In this document: one piece after another, positions 9,460 to 18,914 of the stretch
Layout of the letters: each line of letters begins with the position of its first letter
How positions within the stretch are numbered: position 1 is the stretch's first letter
Source of the DNA: Candidatus Rhodoferax odensensis
GTDB taxonomy: Bacteria; Pseudomonadota; Gammaproteobacteria; Burkholderiales; Burkholderiaceae_C
Direction: 5' to 3'
DNA length: 64,000 bases
NCBI GenBank assembly: GCA_016718405.1
Contig: JADKDJ010000016.1
Location: 32,473 to 96,472, forward strand
Notes under the pieces: model-generated
The model's database searches: none
What the model was told of the DNA's origin: nothing
The model's input: the letters and a program-made list of their open reading frames with translations, nothing else
Position numbers and translations under genes: made by a program

Positions 9460-10665
9460 ATGCATCGACGTACCTGGATCAGCCGCAGCGCGCTGATCGC
9501 CACAGCATTTGCAGCCACGCTGTCGGCCCCCGTGGCCTTTGGTCAGGCGAAAGAAATCAAGATCGCCCACATCTATAGCAAGACTGGTCCGCTGGAGGCC
9601 TATGGCAAGCAAACTGCCACCGGTTTCATGATGGGTCTGGACTACGCGACCGGCGGCACGATGATGGTGGCGGGCAAGAAGCTGGTGGTGATCGAGAAGG
9701 ATGACCAGGGCAAACCCGATCTGGGCAAGAGCCTGCTGGCCGCCGCCTATTCGGACGACAAGGCTGACCTGGCCGTCGGTCCGACTTCATCGGGCGTCGC
9801 GTTGGCGATGCTGCCGGTGGCCGAAGAGCACAAGAAGATCCTGCTGGTCGAGCCCGCCGTGGCGGACGCCATCACCGGCGAGAAGTGGAACAAGTACATC
9901 TTCCGCACCGGGCGCAACAGCTCGCAGGACGCGATCTCCAACGCCGTGGCGCAAGACAAAGAGGGTGTCAGCATCGCCACGCTGGCACAGGACTACGCCT
10001 TTGGCCGCGATGGTGTCAAAGCCTACAAGGACGCGATCAAGAAGGCCAAGGTGGTGCACGAGGAATACCTGCCCACCACCACCACCGATTTCACCGCAGG
10101 GGCGCAGCGCCTGATTGACAAGCTCAAAAACCTGCCGGGGCGCAAGATCATCTGGATTATCTGGGCCGGTGGCGGCGGCAACCCGTTCAAGATCGCTGAT
10201 CTGGACCTCAAGCGCTACGGTATCGAGATCGCCACCGGTGGCAACATTCTGCCGGCCATGGCGGCCTACAAGAACTTCCCCGGCATGGAAGGCTCGACCT
10301 ATTACTACTTTGGTATCCCCAAGAACCCGGTCAATGAAGCGCTGGTGTCGCGCCACTACAGCCAATTCAAAGCACCGCCGGACTTCTTCACGGCAGGCGG
10401 ATTTTCCGCAGCCATGGCGGTGGTGACCGCGCTGACCAACAGCAAGGGTGATGCCACAGCCAATACCCTGATCAAGACCATGGAAGGTATGAGCTTCGAG
10501 ACGCCCAAGGGCAAGATGACCTTCCGCAAGGAAGACCACCAGGCGATGCAAAGCATGTACCACTTCAAGATCAAGGTCGATCCCGCTTTCGCCTGGGGCG
10601 TGCCTGAGCTGGTGCGCGAAATCAAGGCCGAAGAAATGAACGTGCCGATCCGCAACAAGCGCTAG
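9460..10665 (+). CDS. Liv-type ABC transporter periplasmic substrate-binding protein
   Basis: A 401-residue periplasmic binding protein of the branched-chain amino acid/amide family (peripla_BP_6 type). A Sec signal peptide covers about residues 1-29 (RRTWISRSALIATAFAA, cleavage near AFGQA). The mature start KEIKIAHIYSKTGPLEAYGKQ is typical of the first lobe. A CAGGAG ribosome binding site precedes the ATG. The ATPase and permease genes of the same family follow at 12.3-15.9 kb, but a PHB depolymerase gene and two GC hairpins lie between. The ligand is not evident; the neighbouring depolymerase makes 3-hydroxybutyrate or its oligomers a candidate in place of an amino acid. Confidence 0.9.
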   Translation: MHRRTWISRSALIATAFAATLSAPVAFGQAKEIKIAHIYSKTGPLEAYGKQTATGFMMGLDYATGGTMMVAGKKLVVIEKDDQGKPDLGKSLLAAAYSDDKADLAVGPTSSGVALAMLPVAEEHKKILLVEPAVADAITGEKWNKYIFRTGRNSSQDAISNAVAQDKEGVSIATLAQDYAFGRDGVKAYKDAIKKAKVVHEEYLPTTTTDFTAGAQRLIDKLKNLPGRKIIWIIWAGGGGNPFKIADLDLKRYGIEIATGGNILPAMAAYKNFPGMEGSTYYYFGIPKNPVNEALVSRHYSQFKAPPDFFTAGGFSAAMAVVTALTNSKGDATANTLIKTMEGMSFETPKGKMTFRKEDHQAMQSMYHFKIKVDPAFAWGVPELVREIKAEEMNVPIRNKR

Positions 10666-10711
10666 ACCGGTTTGGGTAACCCGGCGCTCACTCGCGCAGG
10701 GTCTGTCCCAC

Positions 10712-10731
10712 GGGGCGGCCGCCCCTCTTTT
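10712..10731 (+). terminator. probable rho-independent terminator
   Basis: A self-complementary GC block (GGGGC-GGCC-GCCCC, 10712-10725) is followed directly by TCTTTT. It lies 47 bp after the stop of the substrate-binding-protein gene and would reduce read-through into the depolymerase gene. Confidence 0.6.
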
Positions 10732-10750
10732 AAGTCGATTCGATGACGAA

Positions 10751-10769
10751 CCCCCGCACAAGACGGGGG
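10751..10769 (+). other. GC hairpin in the leader before the depolymerase gene
   Basis: CCCCCG at 10751-10756 pairs with CGGGGG at 10764-10769 around a 7-base loop. There is no U-run directly after it. It may be a transcript-stabilising or attenuating hairpin between the binding-protein and depolymerase genes. Confidence 0.4.
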
Positions 10770-10810
10770 CCGGATGAATTTTGCCCAAAAACATCAGGAG
10801 ACAGACGATC

Positions 10811-12290
10811 ATGACTAAGCAGCTCATTCGCGGCCTCGTGGCCACCGCCGCATTGGTGTGCGGCCTCGCTGGCGCGGCCGACAATCTACCCCAGCTCAAC
10901 ATCGACCAGACCCAAACGACCGTCTCGGGCTTGTCCTCGGGCGGCTACATGGCGGTGCAGCTGCACGTCGCGTATTCCGCCACGTTCAAGAAAGGTGCCG
11001 GTGTGATCGCCGGCGGTCCCTACTACTGCGCCGAGGGCTCAGTCAGCAACGCCACCGGGCGCTGTATGGCCAGTCCGTCTGGTATACCGACCAGCACGCT
11101 GGTGAACACCACCAACACCTGGGCCAGCCAGGGTTTGATCGATCCAGTGGCCAACCTGCAAGCCTCCAAGGTCTACCTCTTTTCGGGTACCTTGGACAGC
11201 GCGGTCAAGACCGGTGTCATGGACGCCCTCAAGACCTACTACAACAGTTTCGTGCCGGCCGCCAATGTGGTCTACAAGAAGGATCTGGCTGCCGAACACG
11301 CGATGGTGACCGATGACTATGGCAGCGCCTGTTCGGTCAAGGCCGCGCCCTACATCAATGACTGCAATTTCGATCTCGCCGGAACCCTATTGCAGCACCT
11401 GTATGGGACGCTCAACGCGCGCAACAACAACACGCTGCCCAGTGGCAACTTCGTGGAGTTCAACCAGAGCCAGTTCATCAGCAACCACGGGATGGCCACC
11501 AGCGGTTGGGTCTACATTCCGCAGGCTTGCCAGGTTGGCGGCGGCGCCACTTGCCGCCTGCACGTGGTGCTGCATGGATGCAAACAGAACGTCAACGATG
11601 TGCAACAGCAGTACGTGCGCAACACTGGCTACAACCGCTGGGGCGACAGCAACAACATCGTGATGCTGTACCCCCAGACCAGCCTGACTGCCACCAACAG
11701 TTGTTGGGATTGGTGGGGTTACGACAGCGCCAATTACGCCAAGAAATCGGGCCCACAAATGGCCGCGATCAAGGCCATGGTCGATCAGGTGTCGGCCGGC
11801 AGCACGCCCCCACCGCCCCCCACCACCCCCCGTTGCGCTGCCCGCACCCACTGGCGTGACGGCGACCAATGCCACGGCCAGCAGCATGACCATCAACTGG
11901 AACGCCGTGACCGGCGCGGCCAGCTACAACGTTTACCGCAACAGCAACAAGACCAACGCCTTGCCGGTGACCACCACCAGCTTTGTCGACAACGGCCTGG
12001 CGGGAGCCACCACCTACAACTGGAGCGTGAAAGCGGCTGACAGTAGTGGGGCTGAGGGCGCGGCGTCAGCCGCCGTCAGTGGCACCACTTTGACCGCACC
12101 GCCGCCTACGCCGGCCACTTGTTACACCGCGTCGAACTATTCACACACGGTGGCGGGGCGTGCCTACGCCGTTTGGGGTTGGACCTATGCCAATGGGTCA
12201 GGCCAGAGCATGGGCCTGTGGAACATCTTCACCAGCACCACGCTGAAGAAGACCGGTGACAACTACTACGTGCTTGGAACCTGCCCCTAG
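10811..12290 (+). CDS. extracellular short-chain PHA (PHB) depolymerase, frameshifted
   Basis: A secreted esterase that would hydrolyse poly(3-hydroxybutyrate). The signal peptide covers about residues 1-23 (ending CGLAGAADN). The catalytic domain has a lipase box GLSSGG near residue 40, close to the N-terminus as in type 2 catalytic domains. VVLHGCKQN and a Trp-rich NSCWDWWGYDS follow. After a Pro/Thr linker comes a fibronectin type III-like domain (PAPTGVTATNATASSMTINWNA cut here: begins PAPTGVTATNA) and a C-terminal domain starting CYTASNYSHTVAG that is likely to bind substrate. The frame changes in the C6 run at 11826-11831; removing one C joins the linker to the FN3 domain. AGGAGA precedes the ATG at 10811. 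It sits inside a Liv-type transport locus. Confidence 0.88.
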
Positions 12291-12321
12291 GCCATTGCGC
12301 ACAGCACGGAAGGACCTGAGA

Positions 12322-13098
12322 TTGCTAGTTACGAAAGATCTGACCATCCGGTTTGGCGGCCACGTGGCCGTCAACGCGGTGAGTTGTACCTTCAAGCCGG
12401 GCACGCTGACGGCCATCGTTGGACCGAACGGGGCGGGCAAGACCACCTATTTCAATCTGATCTCGGGCCAGCTCAGAGCCTCCGCGGGTGAGGTGATTCT
12501 GAACGGTGCCAGCTTGGCCGGTATGAGCCCATCGGCGCGCACGCGTGCCGGCCTGGGGCGTGCGTTCCAGTTGACCAACCTGTTTCCCAACCTGACGGTA
12601 CACGAGAACGTGCGTCTGGCGGTGCAGGCGGCACGCGGTGGCGCGCACCTGCGCGGCCTGAACCTGTGGTCGATCTGGAGCGACCACAAGGCGCTGACGC
12701 AGTTGGCCGACGAAGTGCTGGAGGCAGTGGCCATGGCCGACAAGCGCAAAGCCATTGTGGCCAGTCTGCCGCATGGGGATCAACGCAAACTGGAGGTGGC
12801 TCTGCTGATGGCACTGGAGCCCGATGTGTTCATGTTCGACGAGCCCACCGCCGGTATGAGCGCCGACGAAGCGCCGGTGATCCTGAATCTGATTCGTCAG
12901 CTCAAGAGCGACAAGACCAAGACCATTTTGCTGGTGGAGCACAAGATGGACGTGGTGCGCGAACTGGCCGACCGCATCATCGTGCTGCACAACGGCACGC
13001 TGGTGGCCGATGGCGATCCGGCCACCGTGATCGCCTCGCCGGTGGTGCAAGAGGCTTACCTGGGCGTGGCGCCTACGGCCGTGAAGGAGCCAGTATGA
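12322..13098 (+). CDS. livG: Liv-type ABC transporter ATP-binding protein LivG
   Basis: An ATPase of about 259 residues powering a branched-chain amino acid-type importer. Walker A is GPNGAGKTT (about residues 34-42) and Walker B is VFMFDEPTAGM. The ABC signature is diverged (LPHGDQRKLEV). The C-terminus LVEHKMDVVRELADRIIVLHNG is typical of LivG. A TTG start at 12322 with AAGGA upstream is chosen over an ATG at 12256, because the latter lies within the depolymerase gene. It overlaps livF by an ATGA. Confidence 0.9.
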   Translation: MLVTKDLTIRFGGHVAVNAVSCTFKPGTLTAIVGPNGAGKTTYFNLISGQLRASAGEVILNGASLAGMSPSARTRAGLGRAFQLTNLFPNLTVHENVRLAVQAARGGAHLRGLNLWSIWSDHKALTQLADEVLEAVAMADKRKAIVASLPHGDQRKLEVALLMALEPDVFMFDEPTAGMSADEAPVILNLIRQLKSDKTKTILLVEHKMDVVRELADRIIVLHNGTLVADGDPATVIASPVVQEAYLGVAPTAVKEPV

Positions 13099-13820
13099 GT
13101 GACGCTTTGTTGACACTGAGCGGCGTGCACACCCACATTGGGGCCTACCACATCCTGCACGGCGTGGACCTGGTGGTGCCGCGCGGCCAGCTCACCATGC
13201 TGCTGGGGCGCAATGGCGCGGGCAAGACCACTACGCTGCGCACCATCATGGGCTTGTGGAAGGCCAGCCAGGGCCAACTGCGTTTCAACGGTCAAGATAT
13301 CACCAGCCTGAACACGCCCGAGATCGCCGGACTCAACATCGCCTATGTGCCGGAAAACATGGGCATCTTTGCCGACCTCACGGTGCAGGAGAACATGCTG
13401 CTCGCGGCACGCCAGGCCAAGCGCGCCAACCAGATGGATGGGACGAGGCTGAAATGGATCTATTCCTTGTTCCCGGCGGTCGAGAAGTTCTGGCACCACC
13501 CAGCGGGCAAGCTCTCAGGCGGGCAAAAGCAGATGCTGGCGGTGGCGCGTGCCATTGTGGAGCCGCGCGAATTGTTGATCGTCGACGAGCCCAGCAAAGG
13601 CTTGGCGCCGGCCATCATCAACAACATGATCGACGCGTTTGCCCAGCTCAAGGGCAGCGGCACCACCATTTTGCTGGTCGAGCAAAACATCAACTTCGCC
13701 AAGCGCCTGGGTGACCGAGTGGCGGTGATGGACAACGGCCGCGTCGTCCACAGCGGCACCATGCAAGCGCTGGCCGAGGACGAGGCATTGCAGCAGTCGC
13801 TGCTGGGGTTGGCGGTATGA
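13095..13820 (+). CDS. livF: Liv-type ABC transporter ATP-binding protein LivF
   Basis: The second, shorter ATPase of the importer (241 residues). Walker A is GRNGAGKTTT (about 38-47), the signature is LSGGQKQMLAVARAI, Walker B is ELLIVDEPSKGL and the switch His region is ILLVEQNINFA. It shares an ATGA overlap with livG upstream and livH downstream, so translation of the three genes is coupled. Confidence 0.93.
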   Translation: MSDALLTLSGVHTHIGAYHILHGVDLVVPRGQLTMLLGRNGAGKTTTLRTIMGLWKASQGQLRFNGQDITSLNTPEIAGLNIAYVPENMGIFADLTVQENMLLAARQAKRANQMDGTRLKWIYSLFPAVEKFWHHPAGKLSGGQKQMLAVARAIVEPRELLIVDEPSKGLAPAIINNMIDAFAQLKGSGTTILLVEQNINFAKRLGDRVAVMDNGRVVHSGTMQALAEDEALQQSLLGLAV

Positions 13821-14800
13821 GAAATATCGACTTCGACTGGAAGCCGCTGGCGCTGGTTCCGGTGCTGGCGCTCCTGGTGTTGCCCCTGATCGGCTCGCCC
13901 TCGACCTGGCTGACGCTGACCGTGGCCGGGCTGGCGATGGGCATGATCATCTTCATCATTGCCTCCGGCCTGACGCTGGTGTTCGGACTGATGGACGTGC
14001 TCAACTTCGGCCATGGCGTGTTCATCGCGCTGGGCGCCTTTGTCGCCACCACGGTGCTGGGTTTGATGGGCGACTGGACCGGCTCGGGCGAGCTGTGGCG
14101 CAATCTGGTAGCGGTGTTCCCGGCCATGTTGGTGGCGATGCTGGTCGCGGGCGCAGTGGGCCTGGCCTTTGAGCGTTTCATCGTGCGGCCGGTCTATGGC
14201 CAGCATCTCAAGCAGATCCTGATCACCATGGGCGGCATGATCATTGGTGAGGAACTGATCAAGGTGATCTGGGGCCCGGCGCAAATCCCGCTGCCGCTGC
14301 CCGAGGCGCTGCGCGGCTCCGTCATCTGGGGCGACGCCGCGATTGAGAAGTACCGGCTGCTGGCCGTGGTGGTGGGCCTGCTGGTGTTTGCCGCGTTGGC
14401 CTGGACGCTGACGCGCACCAAGATCGGCCTGTTGATTCGCGCGGGCGTGCAGGACCGCGAGATGGTCGAGTCCCTGGGCTACCGTATCCGACGCCTGTTT
14501 GTCGGGGTGTTTGTGCTGGGTAGCGCGCTGGCGGGCCTGGGCGGCGTGATGTGGGGCCTGTACCAACAGAACGTGACGCCGCAGATGGGTGCGCAGGTCA
14601 ATGTGCTGATCTTCATCGTGATCATCATTGGTGGCCTGGGCTCGACCGGCGGCGCATTGATCGGCGCGCTGATGGTGGGCCTGATGGCCAACTACACCGG
14701 CTTTCTGGCGCCCAAGGTGGCGATGTTTTCCAACATCGGCCTGATGGTGGCGATTCTCCTGTGGCGGCCGCAAGGTGTCTTTCCTGTAACGAACCGTTAG
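13817..14800 (+). CDS. livH: Liv-type ABC transporter permease LivH
   Basis: A 327-residue inner-membrane permease with about eight hydrophobic segments. It contains the family's conserved stretch GLTLVFGLMDVLNFGHG near residue 52 and GGLGSTGGALIGALMVG near the C-terminus. It would form the membrane channel with LivM. The N-terminus is somewhat longer than in typical LivH. It overlaps livF by 4 bp and is followed by livM after 9 bp. Confidence 0.92.
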   Translation: MRNIDFDWKPLALVPVLALLVLPLIGSPSTWLTLTVAGLAMGMIIFIIASGLTLVFGLMDVLNFGHGVFIALGAFVATTVLGLMGDWTGSGELWRNLVAVFPAMLVAMLVAGAVGLAFERFIVRPVYGQHLKQILITMGGMIIGEELIKVIWGPAQIPLPLPEALRGSVIWGDAAIEKYRLLAVVVGLLVFAALAWTLTRTKIGLLIRAGVQDREMVESLGYRIRRLFVGVFVLGSALAGLGGVMWGLYQQNVTPQMGAQVNVLIFIVIIIGGLGSTGGALIGALMVGLMANYTGFLAPKVAMFSNIGLMVAILLWRPQGVFPVTNR

Positions 14801-14809
14801 AGCCCACCC

Positions 14810-15871
14810 ATGTTGACCCGACTCCTTTCCGATGACTTTCCGCGCAGCCGCGTGCTGGCGGTGTTGCTGGTGCTGTTGCTGATCGCACTGGCGTTTGCAC
14901 CGTTCCTGTTTCCCGGTGTCAAGGCGCTCAATGTGGCGGCCAAGGTGCTGGTGTTTGTGGTGCTGGTGGCCAGCTTTGACTTGCTGCTGGGTTATACCGG
15001 CATCGTCAGTTTTGCCCACACGATGTTCTTTGGCATCGGTGCCTATGGTGTGGCGATTGCCAGCACACGCTTGGGGCCAACCTGGGGCTCGCTGGCGGTG
15101 GGGGTTGGCGCGTCGTTGCTGCTGTCCTTCGTGCTGGCCTTGGTGATCGGGCTGTTTTCGCTGCGGGTTCGGGCGATCTTCTTTGCCATGATCACGCTGG
15201 CCGTGGCGTCGGCGTTTTTGACGCTTGCGTCCCAACTCTCTGAGCTCACCGGTGGCGAAGACGGCCTGACCTTCAAGGTGCCCGAAGTCCTGTCGCCAAG
15301 TTTCGAGTTTCTGGAGCAGCCGCTGTTGGGCGTCACCGTTGATGGCCGCTTGCTGTGCTACTACCTGTTGTTCGTTACCGCCACGGTGTTGTTGCTCGCG
15401 ATGCTGCGCATCGTCAATTCGCCGTTTGGCCGGGTGTTGCAGGCTATCCGAGAAAACGAGTTCCGCGCCGAGGCGATTGGTTACCGCGTGGTGGTGTTCC
15501 GCACCACGTCGAGCATCCTGTCGGCGCTGTTTGCCTGCATGGCTGGCGCCATGTTGGCGCTTTGGCTGCGCTACAACGGCCCGGACACCTCGCTCTCTTT
15601 CGAAATCATGATGGACGTGTTGCTGATCGTGGTGATTGGCGGCATGGGCACGATTTATGGCGCGGCCATTGGCTCGGCGCTGTTCATGGTGGCACAAAGC
15701 TACTTGCAGGACCTGCTGCGTTTGGGGCACGAGGCTACGTCGGCGGTGCCCTGGTTGTCGGCGCTGCTGTCCCCCGACCGCTGGTTGCTGTGGTTGGGCG
15801 TGTTGTTTGTGTTGTCCGTTTATAACTTCCCCACCGGTGTGGTGGGGCGTTTGCGTGCGCGCCGGACGTGA
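14810..15871 (+). CDS. livM: Liv-type ABC transporter permease LivM
   Basis: A 353-residue inner-membrane permease paired with LivH. It has about nine hydrophobic segments, the family motif LLLGYTGIVSFAHTMFFGIGAYG near residue 60 (shown in part as GYTGIVSFAHTMFFG) and a C-terminal VIGGMGTIYGAAIGSALF. It belongs to the tight 12.3-15.9 kb operon. Confidence 0.92.
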   Translation: MLTRLLSDDFPRSRVLAVLLVLLLIALAFAPFLFPGVKALNVAAKVLVFVVLVASFDLLLGYTGIVSFAHTMFFGIGAYGVAIASTRLGPTWGSLAVGVGASLLLSFVLALVIGLFSLRVRAIFFAMITLAVASAFLTLASQLSELTGGEDGLTFKVPEVLSPSFEFLEQPLLGVTVDGRLLCYYLLFVTATVLLLAMLRIVNSPFGRVLQAIRENEFRAEAIGYRVVVFRTTSSILSALFACMAGAMLALWLRYNGPDTSLSFEIMMDVLLIVVIGGMGTIYGAAIGSALFMVAQSYLQDLLRLGHEATSAVPWLSALLSPDRWLLWLGVLFVLSVYNFPTGVVGRLRARRT

Positions 15872-15934
15872 TCCGATGCGCTTCACGGGCGTTTTCCAAG
15901 AACCATGTTGACGGGAATCAGGAGGAACAACGCC

Positions 15935-16801
15935 ATGTCATTCACGTCCCACTACCTGAGCTGCGCCGGGCGAGAGATCCACTACACCCAATGGGGCGCG
16001 CAGCATGCCGACACGGTGGTAGCGTGGCATGGCCTGGCGCGCACCGGGCGTGACATGGATGAGCTGGCCGAGCACCTGAGCACACGCTACCGCGTGATCT
16101 GCCCGGACACCATAGGTCGGGGCCTGAGTCAATGGAGTCCGCTTCCCGCGCAAGAGTATTGCCTGAGCTTCTATGCCCGTATTGCGGCCGAGTTGTTCGA
16201 TCAGCTTCGGATCGACTCCGCACATTGGGTGGGCACGTCCATGGGCGGCGCGATTGGAACCGTGTGCGCGGCCGGGCTGATGCAGCCGAGCATGAAGGGG
16301 CGCATTCGGAGCCTGCTGCTCAATGACAATGCACCGAGGCTGGCTGACACCGCCATCGCGCGCATTCGCGCCTACGCGGGAGAGCCGCCGGCTTTCTCCA
16401 CCGTTTGTGAACTCGAAACATACTTTCGCCAGGTCTACGCGCCTTATGGCTGGCTCAGCGATGCGCAGTGGCGTCACCTAACGGAGACGTCGACGCGCCG
16501 CTTGCCTGATGGTCGCGTGACGCCACACTACGACCCGGCGATGGTGCGTCAGTTCATTGACCATCCAGACGACTACCTGATCTGGGAGCATTACGACGCG
16601 CTCACCATCCCGGTATTGTGTCTGCGTGGTGCGCAGTCCGATTTGGTGCTGCGTGAAACCACCGACGAAATGCTGCGCCGTGGGCCTGGCGCATTGGGGC
16701 TGGCCCAAGTGGTGGAAATAGAAGGCTGCGGCCACGCTCCGGCACTCAATGTGCTGGAGCAACTGGAGCGCGTAAGTGCCTTTTTGGCGGCGGCGGGCTG
16801 A
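15935..16801 (+). CDS. alpha/beta hydrolase
   Basis: A 288-residue cytoplasmic alpha/beta hydrolase. It shows an oxyanion region VVAWHGLARTGRD, a nucleophile elbow VGTSMGGAIG (Ser in GxSxG), a probable Asp after LCLRGAQSD and a His near GCGHAPALN. AGGAGG at 15920-15925 places the start at the ATG at 15935. It follows livM by 63 bp in the same direction. With a secreted PHB depolymerase in the same locus, cleavage of imported 3-hydroxybutyrate oligomers is plausible but inferred; the sequence alone only says hydrolase. Confidence 0.8.
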   Translation: MSFTSHYLSCAGREIHYTQWGAQHADTVVAWHGLARTGRDMDELAEHLSTRYRVICPDTIGRGLSQWSPLPAQEYCLSFYARIAAELFDQLRIDSAHWVGTSMGGAIGTVCAAGLMQPSMKGRIRSLLLNDNAPRLADTAIARIRAYAGEPPAFSTVCELETYFRQVYAPYGWLSDAQWRHLTETSTRRLPDGRVTPHYDPAMVRQFIDHPDDYLIWEHYDALTIPVLCLRGAQSDLVLRETTDEMLRRGPGALGLAQVVEIEGCGHAPALNVLEQLERVSAFLAAAG

Positions 16802-16916
16802 GACGCCAAGTGTTGACTGCAAAAGGGGACTGGCCACATCGGATTGATGTGGGTCAAACTGCCATACCCATCACAGTCACAGAATTGACACAAGAACAGC
16901 AAGACAAGGAGTTCCT

Positions 16917-18038
16917 GTGTCACGAGTATCGCCTACCAACGCTGCGACCGCCAAGACCACCCCACGACGCGTGTCAAGCGGCGACACGCTGACGGCGCGT
17001 TCCGTTCGGGGCGTGGCCCGCCAGAGCGCCAAAGTGCAACGCGAGTCCGCGCAGGGCGCGCAGGGCGCGGCGGTCACGAGCATCCTGGCGCACACCCGTG
17101 ACAAAGCCGCTGCGCTCAAGGCGCTGCTGGCGGGCAGCTCGCCCGATGACGTGGCGGAAATTCGCAAGATGCTGCTGGCCGGCAGCAAGGCGGCCAAGGA
17201 CGATCTCAAGCCGGACGAAGAGTTGGCTCCCGACTGGCGCACCGGGGCCTACCCCTACAAGAACCTTCTGTCGCGTCGCCGCTACGAGACCCAAAAGTAT
17301 CAACTGCAGGTTGAGCTGTTGAAGCTGCAGAACTGGGCCAAGGAGAGCGGTCAACGGGTGGTGATTCTGTTCGAGGGCCGCGACGCGGCCGGCAAGGGTG
17401 GCACCATCAAGCGCTTCATGGAGCACCTCAATCCGCGCGGTGCCCGCGTGGTGGCGCTGGAGAAACCCAGCGATGCCGAGCGCGGGCAGTGGTACTTTCA
17501 ACGCTACGTGCAGCATTTGCCGACGGCGGGCGAGATCGTGATGATGGACCGCTCCTGGTACAACCGCGCCGGGGTCGAGCGGGTGATGGGCTTTTGCACC
17601 GACGACGAGTACCAGGAATTCATGCGCCAGGCGCCGGGCTTCGAGCGGCAACTGGTGCGCAGTGGCATCCACCTGATCAAGTTCTGGTTCTCGGTGAGTC
17701 GCAAGGAGCAGCGTCGCCGCTTCAAGGAGCGCGAATTGCATCCGCTCAAGCAGTGGAAGCTCAGTCCGATTGACCTAGCGTCCCTGGACAAGTGGGACGA
17801 CTACACCAAAGCCAAAGAGGCGATGTTCTTCGAGACCGACACGGCGGACGCCCCCTGGACCGTGATCAAGTCAGATTGCAAAAAACGCGCGCGCCTGAAC
17901 GCCATGCGCTACGTCTTGCACAAGCTGCCCTACACCAACAAGGACCCGCAAAACATCGGCGTGTTGGACCAACTCCTGGTCGGCCGAGCCCATGTGGTGT
18001 ACGAGCGCGGCGAGCATCCGGGCAGTGCCATTTTGTGA
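16917..18038 (+). CDS. ppk2: polyphosphate kinase 2
   Basis: A 373-residue kinase of the PPK2 family, which transfers phosphate between polyphosphate and nucleoside di- or monophosphates. Walker A is FEGRDAAGKGGTIKRF (about 153-168) and the Walker B/lid region is MMDRSWYNRAGVERVMGFC. The DDYTKAKEAMFFETDT and KKRARLNAMRY motifs are present. An N-terminal extension of about 100 residues is Ala/Thr-rich and may be flexible. GTG start at 16917 with AAGGAG upstream. The sequence resembles class I PPK2, so a preference for ADP/GDP is likely but not certain. Confidence 0.9.
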   Translation: MSRVSPTNAATAKTTPRRVSSGDTLTARSVRGVARQSAKVQRESAQGAQGAAVTSILAHTRDKAAALKALLAGSSPDDVAEIRKMLLAGSKAAKDDLKPDEELAPDWRTGAYPYKNLLSRRRYETQKYQLQVELLKLQNWAKESGQRVVILFEGRDAAGKGGTIKRFMEHLNPRGARVVALEKPSDAERGQWYFQRYVQHLPTAGEIVMMDRSWYNRAGVERVMGFCTDDEYQEFMRQAPGFERQLVRSGIHLIKFWFSVSRKEQRRRFKERELHPLKQWKLSPIDLASLDKWDDYTKAKEAMFFETDTADAPWTVIKSDCKKRARLNAMRYVLHKLPYTNKDPQNIGVLDQLLVGRAHVVYERGEHPGSAIL

Positions 18039-18200
18039 GCGATTGACCGAAGCGATGCCTTGTACGCCCGGCCGGGGGTGGGCAGAGTGCGTGGCTGCTG
18101 TCCGGTAACGGTTGGTAACGCTGTTTGACAGCGCCGCGCTGGCCCGGTTCAATGGGGCGCTGTGCACAGCTCTGTTCACGTCATCCTGGAGATCCCACGC

Positions 18201-18914
18201 ATGAAAGCACTTGGCAAACTCGTTTCGACCGTTGCGCTGGCAGCGGCTTGCGCGTCGGCACACGCGGCCCTGGCCACCTTTGACGACCTGGGCACACCAC
18301 CCGCGCTTGATTCCGCCACCGGCTTGTACTTCGCCAATGGCGCGAGCAGCAGCTATGCTGGGGTGACCTGGGACAGCCGGTTTACCGTGGTGGGTGATGC
18401 CTACCGCGTCGACACGGGCACGCCTGGACCTCTGTTTGGGCTGCCACATTCGGGGCACTATTTTGCGACCAACCAGGCCGGCGGTTCCGGCAACGATGGC
18501 CTGTTGATCAACACCAACCAGGTGTTGACCGGCGCCTGGTTCGGCCGCAATGAGTACTACGGTTTTGGCGCGGGTGCGGACCAGATCAGCATCCATGCCC
18601 TGAGCGGCAGCACCGTGCTGGCCTCGGTGGTGTTTGACTTGCCGGAACTGCTGACGGGTCTGCCCGAAGTGTTGAGCTTCGTCGACACCAGCAGCTTCAT
18701 GGCGCTGTCGGGCATCACGGGATACCGGATCGACCGTCGGGAGCTGGGCACCCTGTCGGGCAACTGGGTCGCCGATGACTTCACCTTTGTCGCCGCCCGT
18801 GATCTGCCCGAACCGGCCAGCGGCTTGCTGGCCGGGGCAGGCTTGCTGCTGTTGGGGTGGATGGCCGCTCGGGGCCGGTCGCTCAAGCCACTCGCTGCCA
18901 AAACCACAGCGTAG
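18201..18914 (+). CDS. PEP-CTERM sorted exported protein
   Basis: A 237-residue exported protein. The signal peptide covers about residues 1-24 (VALAAACASAHAA). The C-terminus has the sorting signal: a PEP-type motif (LPEPAS), a hydrophobic helix (GLLAGAGLLLLGWMAA) and a basic tail (RGRSLK). Proteins of this kind are cleaved by exosortase and tied to extracellular polysaccharide in biofilm-forming proteobacteria; no exosortase gene is in this window. The body is of unknown function. The 3' end overlaps the convergent HupE-like gene by 32 bp. Start chosen at the ATG at 18201, which fits the signal peptide and a weak GGAGA site. Confidence 0.85.
   Translation: MKALGKLVSTVALAAACASAHAALATFDDLGTPPALDSATGLYFANGASSSYAGVTWDSRFTVVGDAYRVDTGTPGPLFGLPHSGHYFATNQAGGSGNDGLLINTNQVLTGAWFGRNEYYGFGAGADQISIHALSGSTVLASVVFDLPELLTGLPEVLSFVDTSSFMALSGITGYRIDRRELGTLSGNWVADDFTFVAARDLPEPASGLLAGAGLLLLGWMAARGRSLKPLAAKTTA

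Noticed and set aside
9787..10902. A 371-codon minus-strand open frame
   Set aside because: Antisense of the binding-protein gene, crossing the terminator hairpins; no recognisable domain.
13460..15886. An 808-codon open frame on the minus strand
   Set aside because: It is the antisense shadow of livF, livH and livM; its product is a low-complexity His/Gln/Arg-rich sequence with no domain.
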